Positions 7,986-15,826 are shown, counted from the first letter of the stretch. The stretch is DNA of 20,865 nt from an uncultured Lachnospiraceae bacterium (GCA_905201915.1 CAJKQE010000035.1:1-20865), one strand, 5' to 3'. Program-made: numbers and translations. The notes: a model not told the origin generated them from the sequence alone.

Positions 7986-8897
7986 CTAATATTTCAATTT
8001 CATTACTAAATCCTGAGGATAATCTCCAAAACAGTTGCCAAATATATTTACACCACCTACATGAAGAGCTTCTTCCTTAATTCCTATTCTCACAGAAATA
8101 TAATCCCCCTGTGCCAGAGAATAACCTTTAATCTTTGTACTACTAACCAATTCTTCATCTAAATATGTTCCTGTTTCATTGATACGCCAGGTTTTCAGAT
8201 TTCCGTACTGCGTATTTTTATCCTCCCACCAGTCTGGATTTAATTTCCCACGTCTTCCTCCAAAATCAGAAGGGCATGTCCACGTACCTGCTTCTATACC
8301 GTTAATCCATAAAGTAATATCAGAAGGACAGTCTAAATTGTAATCTGCTGTTTCTGAGCACAGTTCCGCAGAAAATTCCATTTCTTTTGCATCTACCTTT
8401 TGCAATCCTGCATTTGGAAAACGATATTCCAAATAACCGGAGGAAAACCATACCAGCTTTGCTGTTGTCCGTCTGGGATCATAAAAACATCTGGGTTCAT
8501 CTTCCCCATCAATATATTCTTCTTCATTTACCATTCCACAAGTAGGTGTAATTTTGTAATCCACATAATTTCCTACAGGCATGGAAAAAATTTCTTCTTG
8601 TTTTTTCGTCTCTTTTTTTTGTAAATGCAAAAAAATACTGGTCTCCTGAAGAATACACAGCTTCATGGAACCACGAATTCCCGGCTTTAGCTCTGTACGG
8701 ATTAAATTTGCATCTTGAAGCACCCGCACATGCAGTGCTGCGGAAGATGGAGGTATTTCCAATATTTCTGCAATTTCATTTACACAGAGAGTTTCTTTTT
8801 GTAAAAGCTCTAAAATACGAATTCTAATCTCAGAAGAAAGGGCTTTTCCAAGTGCCACCAGTTCTTTTTCATCCTCTAAATTTAATTGTCTGCTCAT
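7986..8897 (-). CDS. ArsR-like transcriptional regulator with long C-terminal domain
   Basis: A 303-residue protein with an ArsR-type winged helix at about residues 10-75: LSSEIRIRILELL, NEIAEILEIPPSSAALHVRVLQDANLI as the recognition helix region, then a wing RGSMKLCIL. The metal-sensor signature ELCVCDL is not present (only LCVNEI), so it is probably not a metal sensor. The remaining 220 residues have no motif I can name. They are rich in Trp, Tyr, Gly and Asp (ITLWINGIEAGTW, LNPDWWEDKNTQYG) and look beta-rich, which would suit a sugar-binding jelly-roll; that is inference only. Typical ArsR proteins have about 100 residues. It lies directly upstream of galKT, suggesting control of galactose genes. 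It has its own promoter at 8935-8964. Confidence 0.8.
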   Translation of the reverse strand: MSRQLNLEDEKELVALGKALSSEIRIRILELLQKETLCVNEIAEILEIPPSSAALHVRVLQDANLIRTELKPGIRGSMKLCILQETSIFLHLQKKETKKQEEIFSMPVGNYVDYKITPTCGMVNEEEYIDGEDEPRCFYDPRRTTAKLVWFSSGYLEYRFPNAGLQKVDAKEMEFSAELCSETADYNLDCPSDITLWINGIEAGTWTCPSDFGGRRGKLNPDWWEDKNTQYGNLKTWRINETGTYLDEELVSSTKIKGYSLAQGDYISVRIGIKEEALHVGGVNIFGNCFGDYPQDLVMKLKY

Positions 8898-8934
8898 TTT
8901 CCTTACTCCCGATTTTCCTACGAATTTTAATTCT

Positions 8935-8964
8935 ATTGTACCCTTATTTTCTTGTACTTGTCAA
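8935..8964 (-). promoter_or_regulatory. Promoter of the ArsR-like gene
   Basis: On the minus strand a perfect TTGACA (8964-8959) is followed after 18 nt by TACAAT (8940-8935), about 38 nt before the ArsR-like start. It lies just after the permease terminator, so it begins a new transcription unit. Confidence 0.78.
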
Positions 8965-8971
8965 TGGTAGC

Positions 8972-9003
8972 AAAAAAGGCGTCGTAAAAAATCACGACAC
9001 CTT
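8972..9003 (-). terminator. Intrinsic terminator after the ABC permease gene
   Basis: On the minus strand a 10-bp stem AAGGTGTCGT/ACGACGCCTT, with one G-U pair and an 8-nt loop, is followed by a run of six T. It starts 18 nt after the permease stop codon. Confidence 0.9.
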
Positions 9004-9021
9004 CTTTGCTATATCAAATGG

Positions 9022-11109
9022 TTAGTCAATACTCAATTTTTCTAAAAGGCTATCCAAAGCTTCGCCTTCCATCATATACAAACTGCTTTGCATTTCTGCT
9101 CCTCTGTCTTCAAATAAAATATTTAGATTAATATCATAGTTGACCTTACTTCCTAATCCATAATGACCTATTTCGTAAGTGAGATTTGGAAGAATTTTTT
9201 CAATTTCTCCTTTATCTGCAATTACTTTCTCTACATATTCACCATTACTTTCTGTTCCATAGACTGTAATGTTCAAGACTTCCTCTGCTGAAAGTTCTTT
9301 TAAAGGTCGGCCTGCATTTTCTAAAAGCTCTCTTGTTTTTGTAAAGCTTTCATAAATAGGAAATTCCGTTGTCTGATTGTAATTTTCCTCAATCTTTTCT
9401 TCCACAGATAAATATCCTAAAATTCTGTTTGTACGGCTTTGTTCTAAAGTCATACTCTCCAATTCACCTTTATAGGTTTTATAAATATTGTCTATAGCAT
9501 CTTCTGATGCGTTAATCTGCACTCTTTTGTTGTAAAAATCATTTACATAAAGATATTCAATATCCTTCTCCGACAAATAGCTGGTAGGAAGCATTGCTTT
9601 TTTATAATCCCAGTTATCATAAATATCAGAAGCTAAATCTAAAATTTCTTTGCTTTCCGGAAGATAATAAGCTCTGTTTACTACTCTTCCATCTTTCAAA
9701 TAATAACGGATATACACAGATACCATAGTATCGTTACCGACTTTTTCAGAATCCCATGCTGTTTCATCACGAAGGAAATCTGTTGATACCCGATCATTTT
9801 CTTTGTCATTTTTCTGATAGTAATTCACACCCAGCCTTGCAATTTCATATATAGCATCAAAATCCTTTGTCTGATTTCTCTCCATCTGTTCATCAGAACC
9901 ATAAACATAATGCATAGGATAATTCATTCTCTCGTTTATAGACGGAAAATACACAGACATGGTTTCTATTTTCTCTTTTTCAGGCAAATATTTATCTACT
10001 CCGAAAATATCCATTTTATATCCTGCCAAAATCACTACTAAGCCTGCTAAAATAATACCGGTAGAAGCTTTCGGGCGAATACATTTCCGTATATCCATAG
10101 TAAATAAAAATTCAAGTGCACAAGATAACACAAGAGAGACTAAAATTACAGATATACATAGCCACAAAAACTCATGCTCCATACCATCACAGAAAAATAA
10201 GGATGCTAAAATGGAAATTGGCAGCACTACACAAACTTTAATCACCGGCTGCAGTTTCTGAAAAGCTATGGACTTATGGAAGCTTTCCGAAGGACGCACT
10301 TTGTAAATACAAATATTTGCTGCTAAAACCACAACAATCAAAATCATTGCATATACAATATATCCTCTTATATCACCTTTTTCCATTGCCAGCACATCCA
10401 TTGCATCTATATGTGCAAGAATGGGGCTCAAATATTTTGTAAACTCTGGCTCCTGAAATTGAGCTAAGGTATCAAAAAACATATTATTCATATAATAATA
10501 TGCCCCGTATAAAATCCACCCATAAGACATAAAGCCGGCAAAAGCAAGAAATTCTGTAAATAAATTCCCTGTCAGCAATATGGCTAAAATTGCAATTACA
10601 TATAACTCAAGAAAAAACAAAATATTCATTCCGATTGCAGCTATAACCTGAGCCCCACTCTGAGCGCTGACCCCATGATAGACAACACCAATCAGGTATG
10701 TAATGCCTACGTTTAGTAAATAAGGTACTAAAAAAATAAGAAATCCGCTGAAAAAAGGAATGATAAAAAGTTCTTCTCTTTTTAAAGGAAGACTGTGATA
10801 AAAATCTGTTTTTTCACCGGAATACAGATAATAAAAGCCCATAACTCCCAATAAAATAGCGATTACTCCAACAAAAACTGTGGCCATGCCATTTTCTATT
10901 CCAATACAATTTAAAAATTCTGTCTGTACCGGAGCTCTCTCAAGCCCTGCCGGTTCTACCGGAGGAATAATTGACTTTGCTCTGTCCAAAACCATAATGG
11001 TTCTTAATGGAAATACTGCTAAAAATCCCAGCATTGTAAGAATAAACAGATAGAAATTTCTCCGAATATTTTCCTTTATACTGTTAAATAAATAATTTCT
11101 TGATGTCAT
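9022..11109 (-). CDS. ABC transporter permease with large extracytoplasmic tail (DUF6449-like)
   Basis: A 695-residue membrane protein. The first about 370 residues hold some eight to ten hydrophobic helices, for example YLFILTMLGFLAVFPLR, VFVGVIAILLGVMGFYYLY and GIILAGLVVILAGY. The last about 320 residues (from VDKYLPEKEKIETMSVYFP) are soluble, acidic and Tyr-rich, and should lie outside the membrane. This layout fits the DUF6449-type permeases that accompany YtrA/GntR-controlled ATPases in Clostridia; I rely on memory for that name. The start ATG overlaps the ATPase gene by 26 bp and is preceded by GGAGG. Substrate and direction are unknown; related small modules often concern cell-envelope stress or antibiotic peptides, but nothing here proves it. 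Confidence 0.82.
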   Translation of the reverse strand: MTSRNYLFNSIKENIRRNFYLFILTMLGFLAVFPLRTIMVLDRAKSIIPPVEPAGLERAPVQTEFLNCIGIENGMATVFVGVIAILLGVMGFYYLYSGEKTDFYHSLPLKREELFIIPFFSGFLIFLVPYLLNVGITYLIGVVYHGVSAQSGAQVIAAIGMNILFFLELYVIAILAILLTGNLFTEFLAFAGFMSYGWILYGAYYYMNNMFFDTLAQFQEPEFTKYLSPILAHIDAMDVLAMEKGDIRGYIVYAMILIVVVLAANICIYKVRPSESFHKSIAFQKLQPVIKVCVVLPISILASLFFCDGMEHEFLWLCISVILVSLVLSCALEFLFTMDIRKCIRPKASTGIILAGLVVILAGYKMDIFGVDKYLPEKEKIETMSVYFPSINERMNYPMHYVYGSDEQMERNQTKDFDAIYEIARLGVNYYQKNDKENDRVSTDFLRDETAWDSEKVGNDTMVSVYIRYYLKDGRVVNRAYYLPESKEILDLASDIYDNWDYKKAMLPTSYLSEKDIEYLYVNDFYNKRVQINASEDAIDNIYKTYKGELESMTLEQSRTNRILGYLSVEEKIEENYNQTTEFPIYESFTKTRELLENAGRPLKELSAEEVLNITVYGTESNGEYVEKVIADKGEIEKILPNLTYEIGHYGLGSKVNYDINLNILFEDRGAEMQSSLYMMEGEALDSLLEKLSID

Positions 11110-11986
11110 ATCCTGCCACCTCCGTTTCGCTGATAAAGATTTCTTCTAGGGTTAATGGAATTGCCTCTGCAAACAATGGTTTTCTGTCATTGATTTTCCT
11201 CATAATTTCTTCTCGTTCCCCTCGTACCACCATGGTCAAAAGAGAAAGTCGTTTCTCATACTGCATCACATCCAACTCTTGCAAAAGCTCTTCTTCATCC
11301 TTTTCATCCGGTATTACACACTGTACTTTATGAACATGCAATTTCATATCTTCCACATCTTTAGACAGGAGAACACCGCCTTTATGCAGCAATCCTACAT
11401 GATCACAAATATCTTCCAATTCTCGCAGATTGTGAGAAGCAATGATTGGGGTAAATTCCCTTTCTGATACCTCATAAGCTAAAATACTCTTGGCAGCCTG
11501 TCTCATCACCGGATCTAGTCCATCAAAAGTCTCATCGCAGAGCAGATACTTTGTCCCTGAACATATTCCCAATATCAGTGCTGCCTGCCGTTTCATTCCT
11601 TTTGAAAAAGTACTGATTTTTCTTTTTTCATCTAATCCCAAATTAGAAACAAGTTTATGAAAACGGTCTTTATCATATTTTCTATAATACATAGAATAAT
11701 ACTGAACCATTTCTTTCATGGTCGCATTCTGAAAAAAATAAGCCACATCCGATAAGAAAAAAATTTCTTCTTTCACAGAAGGATTTTCGTATACCGGTTT
11801 ATTATCTATAAATATATCTCCGCTGTCTGGCTTTAAAACTCCTGCCATCATACGTAACAGTGTACTTTTCCCTGCACCATTGGTTCCTGCCAACCCGAAA
11901 ATACTATTATCCGAAATCTTTAATGATACTTCATGTACTGCCTGTAAAGAACCAAATGCTTTGGATAACTTTTCTGTTTTTATCAT
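11084..11986 (-). CDS. ABC transporter ATP-binding protein
   Basis: A 300-residue cytoplasmic ATPase subunit. Walker A is GLAGTNGAGKST (31-42), the signature is FSKGM (127-131), Walker B is KYLLCDET (146-153) and the switch histidine is H185 in IIASHN. In Walker B the usual Pro after DE is Thr. The usual Q-loop Gln is replaced (FFLSDVAYFF), as in other exporters of the BcrA/YtrB group. The last about 90 residues form a variable accessory region. The start codon overlaps the GntR stop (ATGA), and the permease gene overlaps the 3' end, so the three genes are translationally coupled. It powers the adjacent permease; the substrate is unknown. Confidence 0.93.
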   Translation of the reverse strand: MIKTEKLSKAFGSLQAVHEVSLKISDNSIFGLAGTNGAGKSTLLRMMAGVLKPDSGDIFIDNKPVYENPSVKEEIFFLSDVAYFFQNATMKEMVQYYSMYYRKYDKDRFHKLVSNLGLDEKRKISTFSKGMKRQAALILGICSGTKYLLCDETFDGLDPVMRQAAKSILAYEVSEREFTPIIASHNLRELEDICDHVGLLHKGGVLLSKDVEDMKLHVHKVQCVIPDEKDEEELLQELDVMQYEKRLSLLTMVVRGEREEIMRKINDRKPLFAEAIPLTLEEIFISETEVAGYDIKKLFI

Positions 11987-12354
11987 GCTTCAACCTCCTC
12001 ATAGAATTCTGCCGTTTTTTCTACACACATTTCTTTTGAAATCCCAATTTCTTTTCCTTCTTTTATCAGTGTTTTTAACTTTTGTAAAAAAATATTTTTT
12101 CGCTGTTCTACTAATGCCTGATTTCCTGAAACAAAGTTTCCTCTCCCCTTTACAGGATAGATAAATCCCTGCTGCTCCAAAAGAGAATATGCTTTCTGTA
12201 TCGTATTAGGATTAATAGACAGTTCAGTAGCCAGGCTTCTCACAGATGGCATCTGTGTATCCGGCTCCAAAACCCCTTTAATAATCAACATTTGAAATTT
12301 CTCCACAATTTGTTCATATATGGGTTTTCGATCTCGGTAATCAATAACAATCAA
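11983..12354 (-). CDS. GntR-family repressor, YtrA type
   Basis: A 123-residue regulator made of an N-terminal GntR winged helix and a short C-terminal helical tail, the YtrA arrangement. It begins IVIDYRDRKPIYEQIVEKF, then has MPSVRSLATELSINPNTIQKAYSLLEQQGFI as the helix-turn-helix and a wing GRGNFVSG. I chose TTG at 12354 as the start because AAAGGAGG lies 6-7 nt before it. A longer reading from 12384 would place that ribosome site inside the gene. YtrA-type proteins usually repress their own ABC operon until a wall-active compound appears. Here the gene heads such an operon, and an 11-bp inverted repeat sits on its promoter. Confidence 0.92.
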   Translation of the reverse strand: MIVIDYRDRKPIYEQIVEKFQMLIIKGVLEPDTQMPSVRSLATELSINPNTIQKAYSLLEQQGFIYPVKGRGNFVSGNQALVEQRKNIFLQKLKTLIKEGKEIGISKEMCVEKTAEFYEEVEA

Positions 12355-12390
12355 GGTCCTGCCTCCTTTCCCAGTGTATGACAACTTGTA

Positions 12391-12421
12391 TTAAGTGTAC
12401 TGTGTATCATAGTACACTTAA
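12391..12421 (-). promoter_or_regulatory. Operator dyad, probable GntR autorepression site
   Basis: A perfect inverted repeat with 11-bp arms TTAAGTGTACT/AGTACACTTAA and a 9-nt spacer (31 bp in all). It starts one base after the -10 element and covers the predicted transcription start. Its position, symmetry and proximity to the GntR gene make it the likely binding site of that repressor. The site is not matched to a published consensus. Confidence 0.78.
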
Positions 12422-12450
12422 AGTATAATAAAAACGACTTTCCCTGTCAA
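12422..12450 (-). promoter_or_regulatory. Promoter of the GntR-ABC operon
   Basis: On the minus strand TTGACA (12450-12445) and TATACT (12427-12422) are spaced by exactly 17 nt, close to a consensus promoter. The -35 lies in the loop of the preceding terminator hairpin and the -10 abuts the operator dyad. Confidence 0.85.
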
Positions 12451-12464
12451 GAGAAAATCGTTTT
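12431..12464 (-). terminator. Intrinsic terminator after the dehydrogenase gene
   Basis: A 12-bp stem (12431-12442 with 12453-12464) includes one wobble pair, a 10-nt loop and a following TTTTATTAT on the minus strand. It starts 5 nt after the stop codon of the 2-hydroxyacid dehydrogenase gene. Its A/T-rich outer arms would let it work in both directions. Confidence 0.82.
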
Positions 12465-12468
12465 TTCT

Positions 12469-13410
12469 TTACATCACATTTTGCGGTTTTTTATTTTCCC
12501 ACGCTCTCACATTTTCAAATGCAATATGTGCACGCTTCACCATGGCTTCTTTTGTAGCAAATGCCACATGAGGTGTCACTAAAATATTTTTCGCATGGAA
12601 CAATGGGTGTGTTGTTTCCACAGGCGGCTCTTTTTCAAATACGTCTACACAAGCTCCTGCAATTTTACCACCATTCAACGCTTCTGCCAAAGCGTCACTA
12701 TCTACCACAGGGCCTCTTGCAGTATTGATAAGCACAGCATTATCTTTCATCAATGCCAGCTTTTCCTTATTTATCAGATGTGTTGTCTCCTTGTTTAAAG
12801 GCACATGCAGAGAAACAATGTCACACACAGACAAAAGTTCTTCCAGTGTCACAAATTTTACGCCTTCTATTTCTTTCTTTGTTCTGCTGTATGCATAGAC
12901 TTCGCATCCAAAGGCCTTGGCAATATGCGCAACTCTTGTTCCAATCGCACCTGTACCCACAACGCCGAAATTTTTACCTTCCAGCTCAAATCCTACCAAA
13001 CCTTCTTTTGTTCCTGCATTTCTTACAGCAGTATCACACTGTGCAATACTTCGATACAGAGAAATCAACATACCAAATACTAAATCGGACACTGCTGCTG
13101 TGGAATATCCTGCACAATTACATACACAAATTCCTTTTTTCTTACATAATTCCAAAGGAATGTGATCCACACCGGTAAAAGCAACGGAAAGAAGCTTTAA
13201 TTTCTTACAACCTTCAATAACTTCTTCACTCAAAGGAAGATTTGCCACTATAAGAATATCTGCGTCTTTTCCTCTTTCAATCAATAATTCGGTGTCGGTT
13301 ACTCTTGTATCATAATATACAATTTCCACATCTTTTGAGAGCTTTTCTTTTGCAATTTCCAAAAGCTTTTCTTTTTCTACACCTAAGGGCTCAATAATTA
13401 CTAATTTCAC
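12469..13410 (-). CDS. D-2-hydroxyacid dehydrogenase, NAD-dependent
   Basis: A 313-residue member of the D-isomer-specific 2-hydroxyacid dehydrogenase family, which reduces 2-oxoacids to D-2-hydroxyacids with NAD(P)H. The nucleotide-binding GTGAIG is at 152-157, and the following YAYSR lacks the acidic residue usually expected of an NAD enzyme at that position. The catalytic residues are visible: R232 in NTARGPVVD, E261 in DVFEKEPP and H281 in TPHVAF. Start is GTG at 13410 behind AGAGGTGA. It lies 11 nt downstream of lysC, so the two are probably one transcript. Substrate (hydroxypyruvate, 3-phosphoglycerate, lactate or another) cannot be settled. It is shorter than SerA and lacks an ACT domain. 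Confidence 0.9.
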   Translation of the reverse strand: MKLVIIEPLGVEKEKLLEIAKEKLSKDVEIVYYDTRVTDTELLIERGKDADILIVANLPLSEEVIEGCKKLKLLSVAFTGVDHIPLELCKKKGICVCNCAGYSTAAVSDLVFGMLISLYRSIAQCDTAVRNAGTKEGLVGFELEGKNFGVVGTGAIGTRVAHIAKAFGCEVYAYSRTKKEIEGVKFVTLEELLSVCDIVSLHVPLNKETTHLINKEKLALMKDNAVLINTARGPVVDSDALAEALNGGKIAGACVDVFEKEPPVETTHPLFHAKNILVTPHVAFATKEAMVKRAHIAFENVRAWENKKPQNVM

Positions 13411-13421
13411 GAAATCACCTC

Positions 13422-14741
13422 TTAAATCTGTGTTTCTACAAAAATATCATAAAGCGCTTTAATTGCCACTTCGAAGTCTTCATTTTTTACACCTACAATG
13501 ATATTTAACTCACTGGAGCCCTGGTCAATCATCTTAACATTGACATTAGCATGTGCCAGTGCAGCAAAAATTCTTGCAGCAGTACCACGATTTGAACGCA
13601 TACCTCTACCTACCACAGCAATTAAAGCTAAATCTGACTCCAGTTCCATATAATCAGGATTTACAATTCTATGTACGCCTGCAATTACCTGCTGCTCTTT
13701 CTCTGCAAACTCATCCTGATGAATAAACACCGTCATCGTATCAATGCCTGATGGAATATGCTCAAAAGAAATCCCTTGTTCTTCTAATACCTGCAGTACC
13801 TTTCTGCCAAATCCAATCTCTGAATTCATCATAGATTTTTCAATAAACAAAGAACAGAAACCTTTCTTTCCTGCAATACCGGTAATCGTATACAATGGTT
13901 TCTTGCAGGTATCCTCTACAATCATAGTTCCCGGTTCTTCCGGTGCATTGGTATTTTTAATATTGATTGGAATGCCTGCTTTTCTCACAGGGAAAATAGC
14001 ATCCTCATGAAGTACGGTTGCTCCCATATAAGAAAGCTCTCGAAGCTCACGGTAAGTAATGGTATCAATAACCTTTGGGTTTTGAATAATTCTTGGATCT
14101 GTTACCATTACCCCTGAAACGTCTGTCCAGTTCTCATAAAGATCTACGTCTAATGCCCCTGCAAGAATAGAACCTGTAATGTCAGAACCACCTCTGGAGA
14201 AAGTCTTAATCTCTCCATTCTCTTTTGCGCCATAAAATCCCGGAACAACTGCCCTTTCTATAGCATTTAATTTTTTAGCAACTAAAAGTTCTGTAATCCC
14301 TGCATCAAACTTCCCATTTCCATCAAAACGAATGATTTCTGCCGGGTCAACAAATTCATATCCTAAATATGCTGCCATAATTTTTCCGTTTAAGCATTCC
14401 CCTCTGGATGCAGCATATTCTTTTCCAATCTGATTTTTAAAATTCTCTTTTATTTCTTCAAATTCTGCTTCCAATGACAAAGAAATTTGTAAACCATCAA
14501 TAATTTCCTGATAACGAGCTTTAATTTCTTCTAAAATCTCCTGAAATTTCTCCTCATCATTTGCAGCCCCATAACAGGCATAGAGTAAATCTGTAACTTT
14601 TGTATCCTCTGAAAAGCGTTTTCCGGGCGCAGATGGAACAACATATCTTCTGCTTTCATCTGCACGAATAATTTTCCCTACTTTTTCAAACTGTTCTGCA
14701 CTGGCAAGAGAACTTCCACCGAATTTCACAATTTTTTTCAT
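13422..14741 (-). CDS. lysC: Aspartate kinase, monofunctional
   Basis: Aspartate kinase phosphorylates L-aspartate to begin lysine, threonine and methionine synthesis. The 439-residue protein has the kinase signature KFGGSS (residues 6-11), the substrate-binding FSRGGSDITGS, and WTDVSGVMVTDPRI. Two ACT domains follow: IAGKKGFCSLFIEKSMM and ALIAVVGRGMRSNRGTAARIFAALAHANVNVKM, where feedback inhibitors usually bind. I placed the start at ATG 14741 because AGGAGG lies 7 nt before it. The frame is open for 20 more codons, but that stretch is unlike the family and runs toward a hairpin element. No lysine riboswitch is seen in the leader. The dehydrogenase gene follows after 11 nt. Confidence 0.95.
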   Translation of the reverse strand: MKKIVKFGGSSLASAEQFEKVGKIIRADESRRYVVPSAPGKRFSEDTKVTDLLYACYGAANDEEKFQEILEEIKARYQEIIDGLQISLSLEAEFEEIKENFKNQIGKEYAASRGECLNGKIMAAYLGYEFVDPAEIIRFDGNGKFDAGITELLVAKKLNAIERAVVPGFYGAKENGEIKTFSRGGSDITGSILAGALDVDLYENWTDVSGVMVTDPRIIQNPKVIDTITYRELRELSYMGATVLHEDAIFPVRKAGIPINIKNTNAPEEPGTMIVEDTCKKPLYTITGIAGKKGFCSLFIEKSMMNSEIGFGRKVLQVLEEQGISFEHIPSGIDTMTVFIHQDEFAEKEQQVIAGVHRIVNPDYMELESDLALIAVVGRGMRSNRGTAARIFAALAHANVNVKMIDQGSSELNIIVGVKNEDFEVAIKALYDIFVETQI

Positions 14742-14777
14742 TCCATATCCTCCTGAGCATATTCTTTTACATAGCGT

Positions 14778-14804
14778 AAAAAAGATTGCACAACTGCGCA
14801 ATCT
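14778..14804 (-). terminator. Terminator-like hairpin before lysC
   Basis: On the minus strand AGATTGC pairs with GCAATCT across an 8-nt loop and is followed by TTTTTTA. It would end transcripts coming from the EamA gene. It stands 37 nt upstream of lysC and forms the right-hand (lysC-proximal) part of a longer hairpin cluster. Confidence 0.65.
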
Positions 14805-14910
14805 CCGCGCGCGAGCGGTTCACAAAGTGATAATTTCATCTCCGCGCGCTGCGCATCTTCGCGGAGCATTATTTATTTCATAGGACGAAATTTCCTATGA
14901 AATAAATAAT
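14783..14910. repeat. Hairpin-cluster element, probable dispersed intergenic repeat
   Basis: About 128 bp holds several successive dyads. There is AGATTGC/GCAATCT (14783-14804), TCAC/GTGA (14820-14830), CTCCGCG/CGCGGAG (14840-14866), and a perfect 18-bp AT-rich stem with 7-nt loop (14868-14885 with 14893-14910). The 12-mer ATCTCCGCGCGC occurs twice (14801, 14838). The GC-rich core is very unlike the AT-rich surroundings. The arrangement resembles REP/BOX-type repeats or a small non-autonomous element. No transposase or clear target-site duplication is seen, and only one copy is in the window. Confidence 0.6.
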
Positions 14911-14941
14911 AGCCTTTCATGCATAAAATGTCTAGCTTTTT

Positions 14942-15826
14942 CTAATTTTTCCCTTTTCCTTTATCTGATAAAATAAGTCCGGCAAAGACCAAGGCTGCTC
15001 CGATTGCTGATACAACCGTTATTTTTTCTACTAAAACAAAAGCAGAAGCGATAATTGTTACAACAGGAGAAAGGTATAAATAAACAGCCGTACGTACTGC
15101 ACCTAAAAGCTTTACCGCCAAATTCCATGTCACAAAGCAAAGGGCAGAAGCTCCGATTCCTAAAAATAACATATTACCTAAATAGACAGGATTACGAAAT
15201 CTTTCTAATCTCCATTCAAATCCCATAAGAAATACCGGGATAATCATAAAGAAAATACCATAAAAGAAAATATGGCGTGTACTTTGAATAACGGAAATTC
15301 CAAAAGAACCGATTTTTTTCACCAGCACAGAATAACAAGCCCATACAAATGCCGCCAGAAATGCCAAAATATCTCCTTTCGGATTTAAAGAAAAAGCACT
15401 GCTCCCATGTACACTAATGAGAATAATTCCGGTAATACTTGTAAGAAATCCTATAAAAAATCCTGTTTTCAACTTTTCTTCTTTTAAAAATATTCTCCCT
15501 AAAATCGCAGTAAAAAAAGGAGCTGTGGCAATAATAATCCCTACATTAGAAGCATAAGTATACGTCAAGGCAATATTCTCCAAAAGGAAATAAAAAGTCA
15601 CTCCGGTAATCCCTGCACCAATAAAATACAATTCCTGTTTTCTGTTGCTTACAGATAAACCCTGATGGTTCATGAGTAAAAGTATAAAATACCCCATCAA
15701 AAAACGCATAAATAAAATTTCAATGGGTGTAAATGCCTTTAATAAGACCTTTGTCGCAATAAAAGTCGTTCCCCAGACACAAATGGTAAACAATGCCAAT
15801 ACATGTCCTTTTACATTTTCTTTCAT
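14942..15826 (-). CDS. EamA-family (DMT superfamily) transporter
   Basis: A 294-residue inner-membrane protein with ten predicted helices, arranged as two tandem EamA domains of about 140 residues. The first starts VLALFTICVWGTTFIATKVLL and the second at LAFLAAFVWACYSVLVKKIG, with VYLYLSPVVTIIASAFVL near the end. The FxAWGxxF-like opening and PF-rich loops are typical of drug/metabolite transporters that export amino acids or other metabolites. The substrate cannot be predicted. GGAGGGAG lies just before the ATG. The 59-nt gap from pyrI is mostly terminator, and I see no separate promoter, so expression may depend on read-through or on a promoter inside pyrI. Confidence 0.92.
   Translation of the reverse strand: MKENVKGHVLALFTICVWGTTFIATKVLLKAFTPIEILFMRFLMGYFILLLMNHQGLSVSNRKQELYFIGAGITGVTFYFLLENIALTYTYASNVGIIIATAPFFTAILGRIFLKEEKLKTGFFIGFLTSITGIILISVHGSSAFSLNPKGDILAFLAAFVWACYSVLVKKIGSFGISVIQSTRHIFFYGIFFMIIPVFLMGFEWRLERFRNPVYLGNMLFLGIGASALCFVTWNLAVKLLGAVRTAVYLYLSPVVTIIASAFVLVEKITVVSAIGAALVFAGLILSDKGKGKN

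Noticed and set aside
9959..10261. A 100-codon plus-strand frame within the permease gene
   Set aside because: Antisense shadow of hydrophobic helices; low-complexity Ser/Thr/Ile content and no ribosome site.
12355..12384. N-terminal extension of the GntR protein to a TTG at 12384
   Set aside because: The strong AAAGGAGG would fall inside the coding sequence, and the family begins at the IVIDYRDRKPIYEQ segment.
12753..13178. A 141-codon open frame on the plus strand inside the dehydrogenase gene
   Set aside because: It is antisense to a well-conserved enzyme with intact catalytic motifs, has no ribosome site, and reads as a Cys/His/Leu-rich shadow of the other strand.
14742..14801. Twenty-codon N-terminal extension of aspartate kinase
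   Set aside because: The AGGAGG before ATG 14741 fits that start, and the extension is not similar to aspartate kinases.
14868..14910. The 18-bp palindrome as an insertion-sequence terminal repeat
   Set aside because: The arms are only 7 nt apart and no transposase or target duplication is present, so it is treated as a hairpin in a repeat element.
14742..14941. Lysine riboswitch before lysC
   Set aside because: I see none of the conserved lysine-aptamer junction sequence, and the region is filled by short local hairpins rather than a multi-helix junction.
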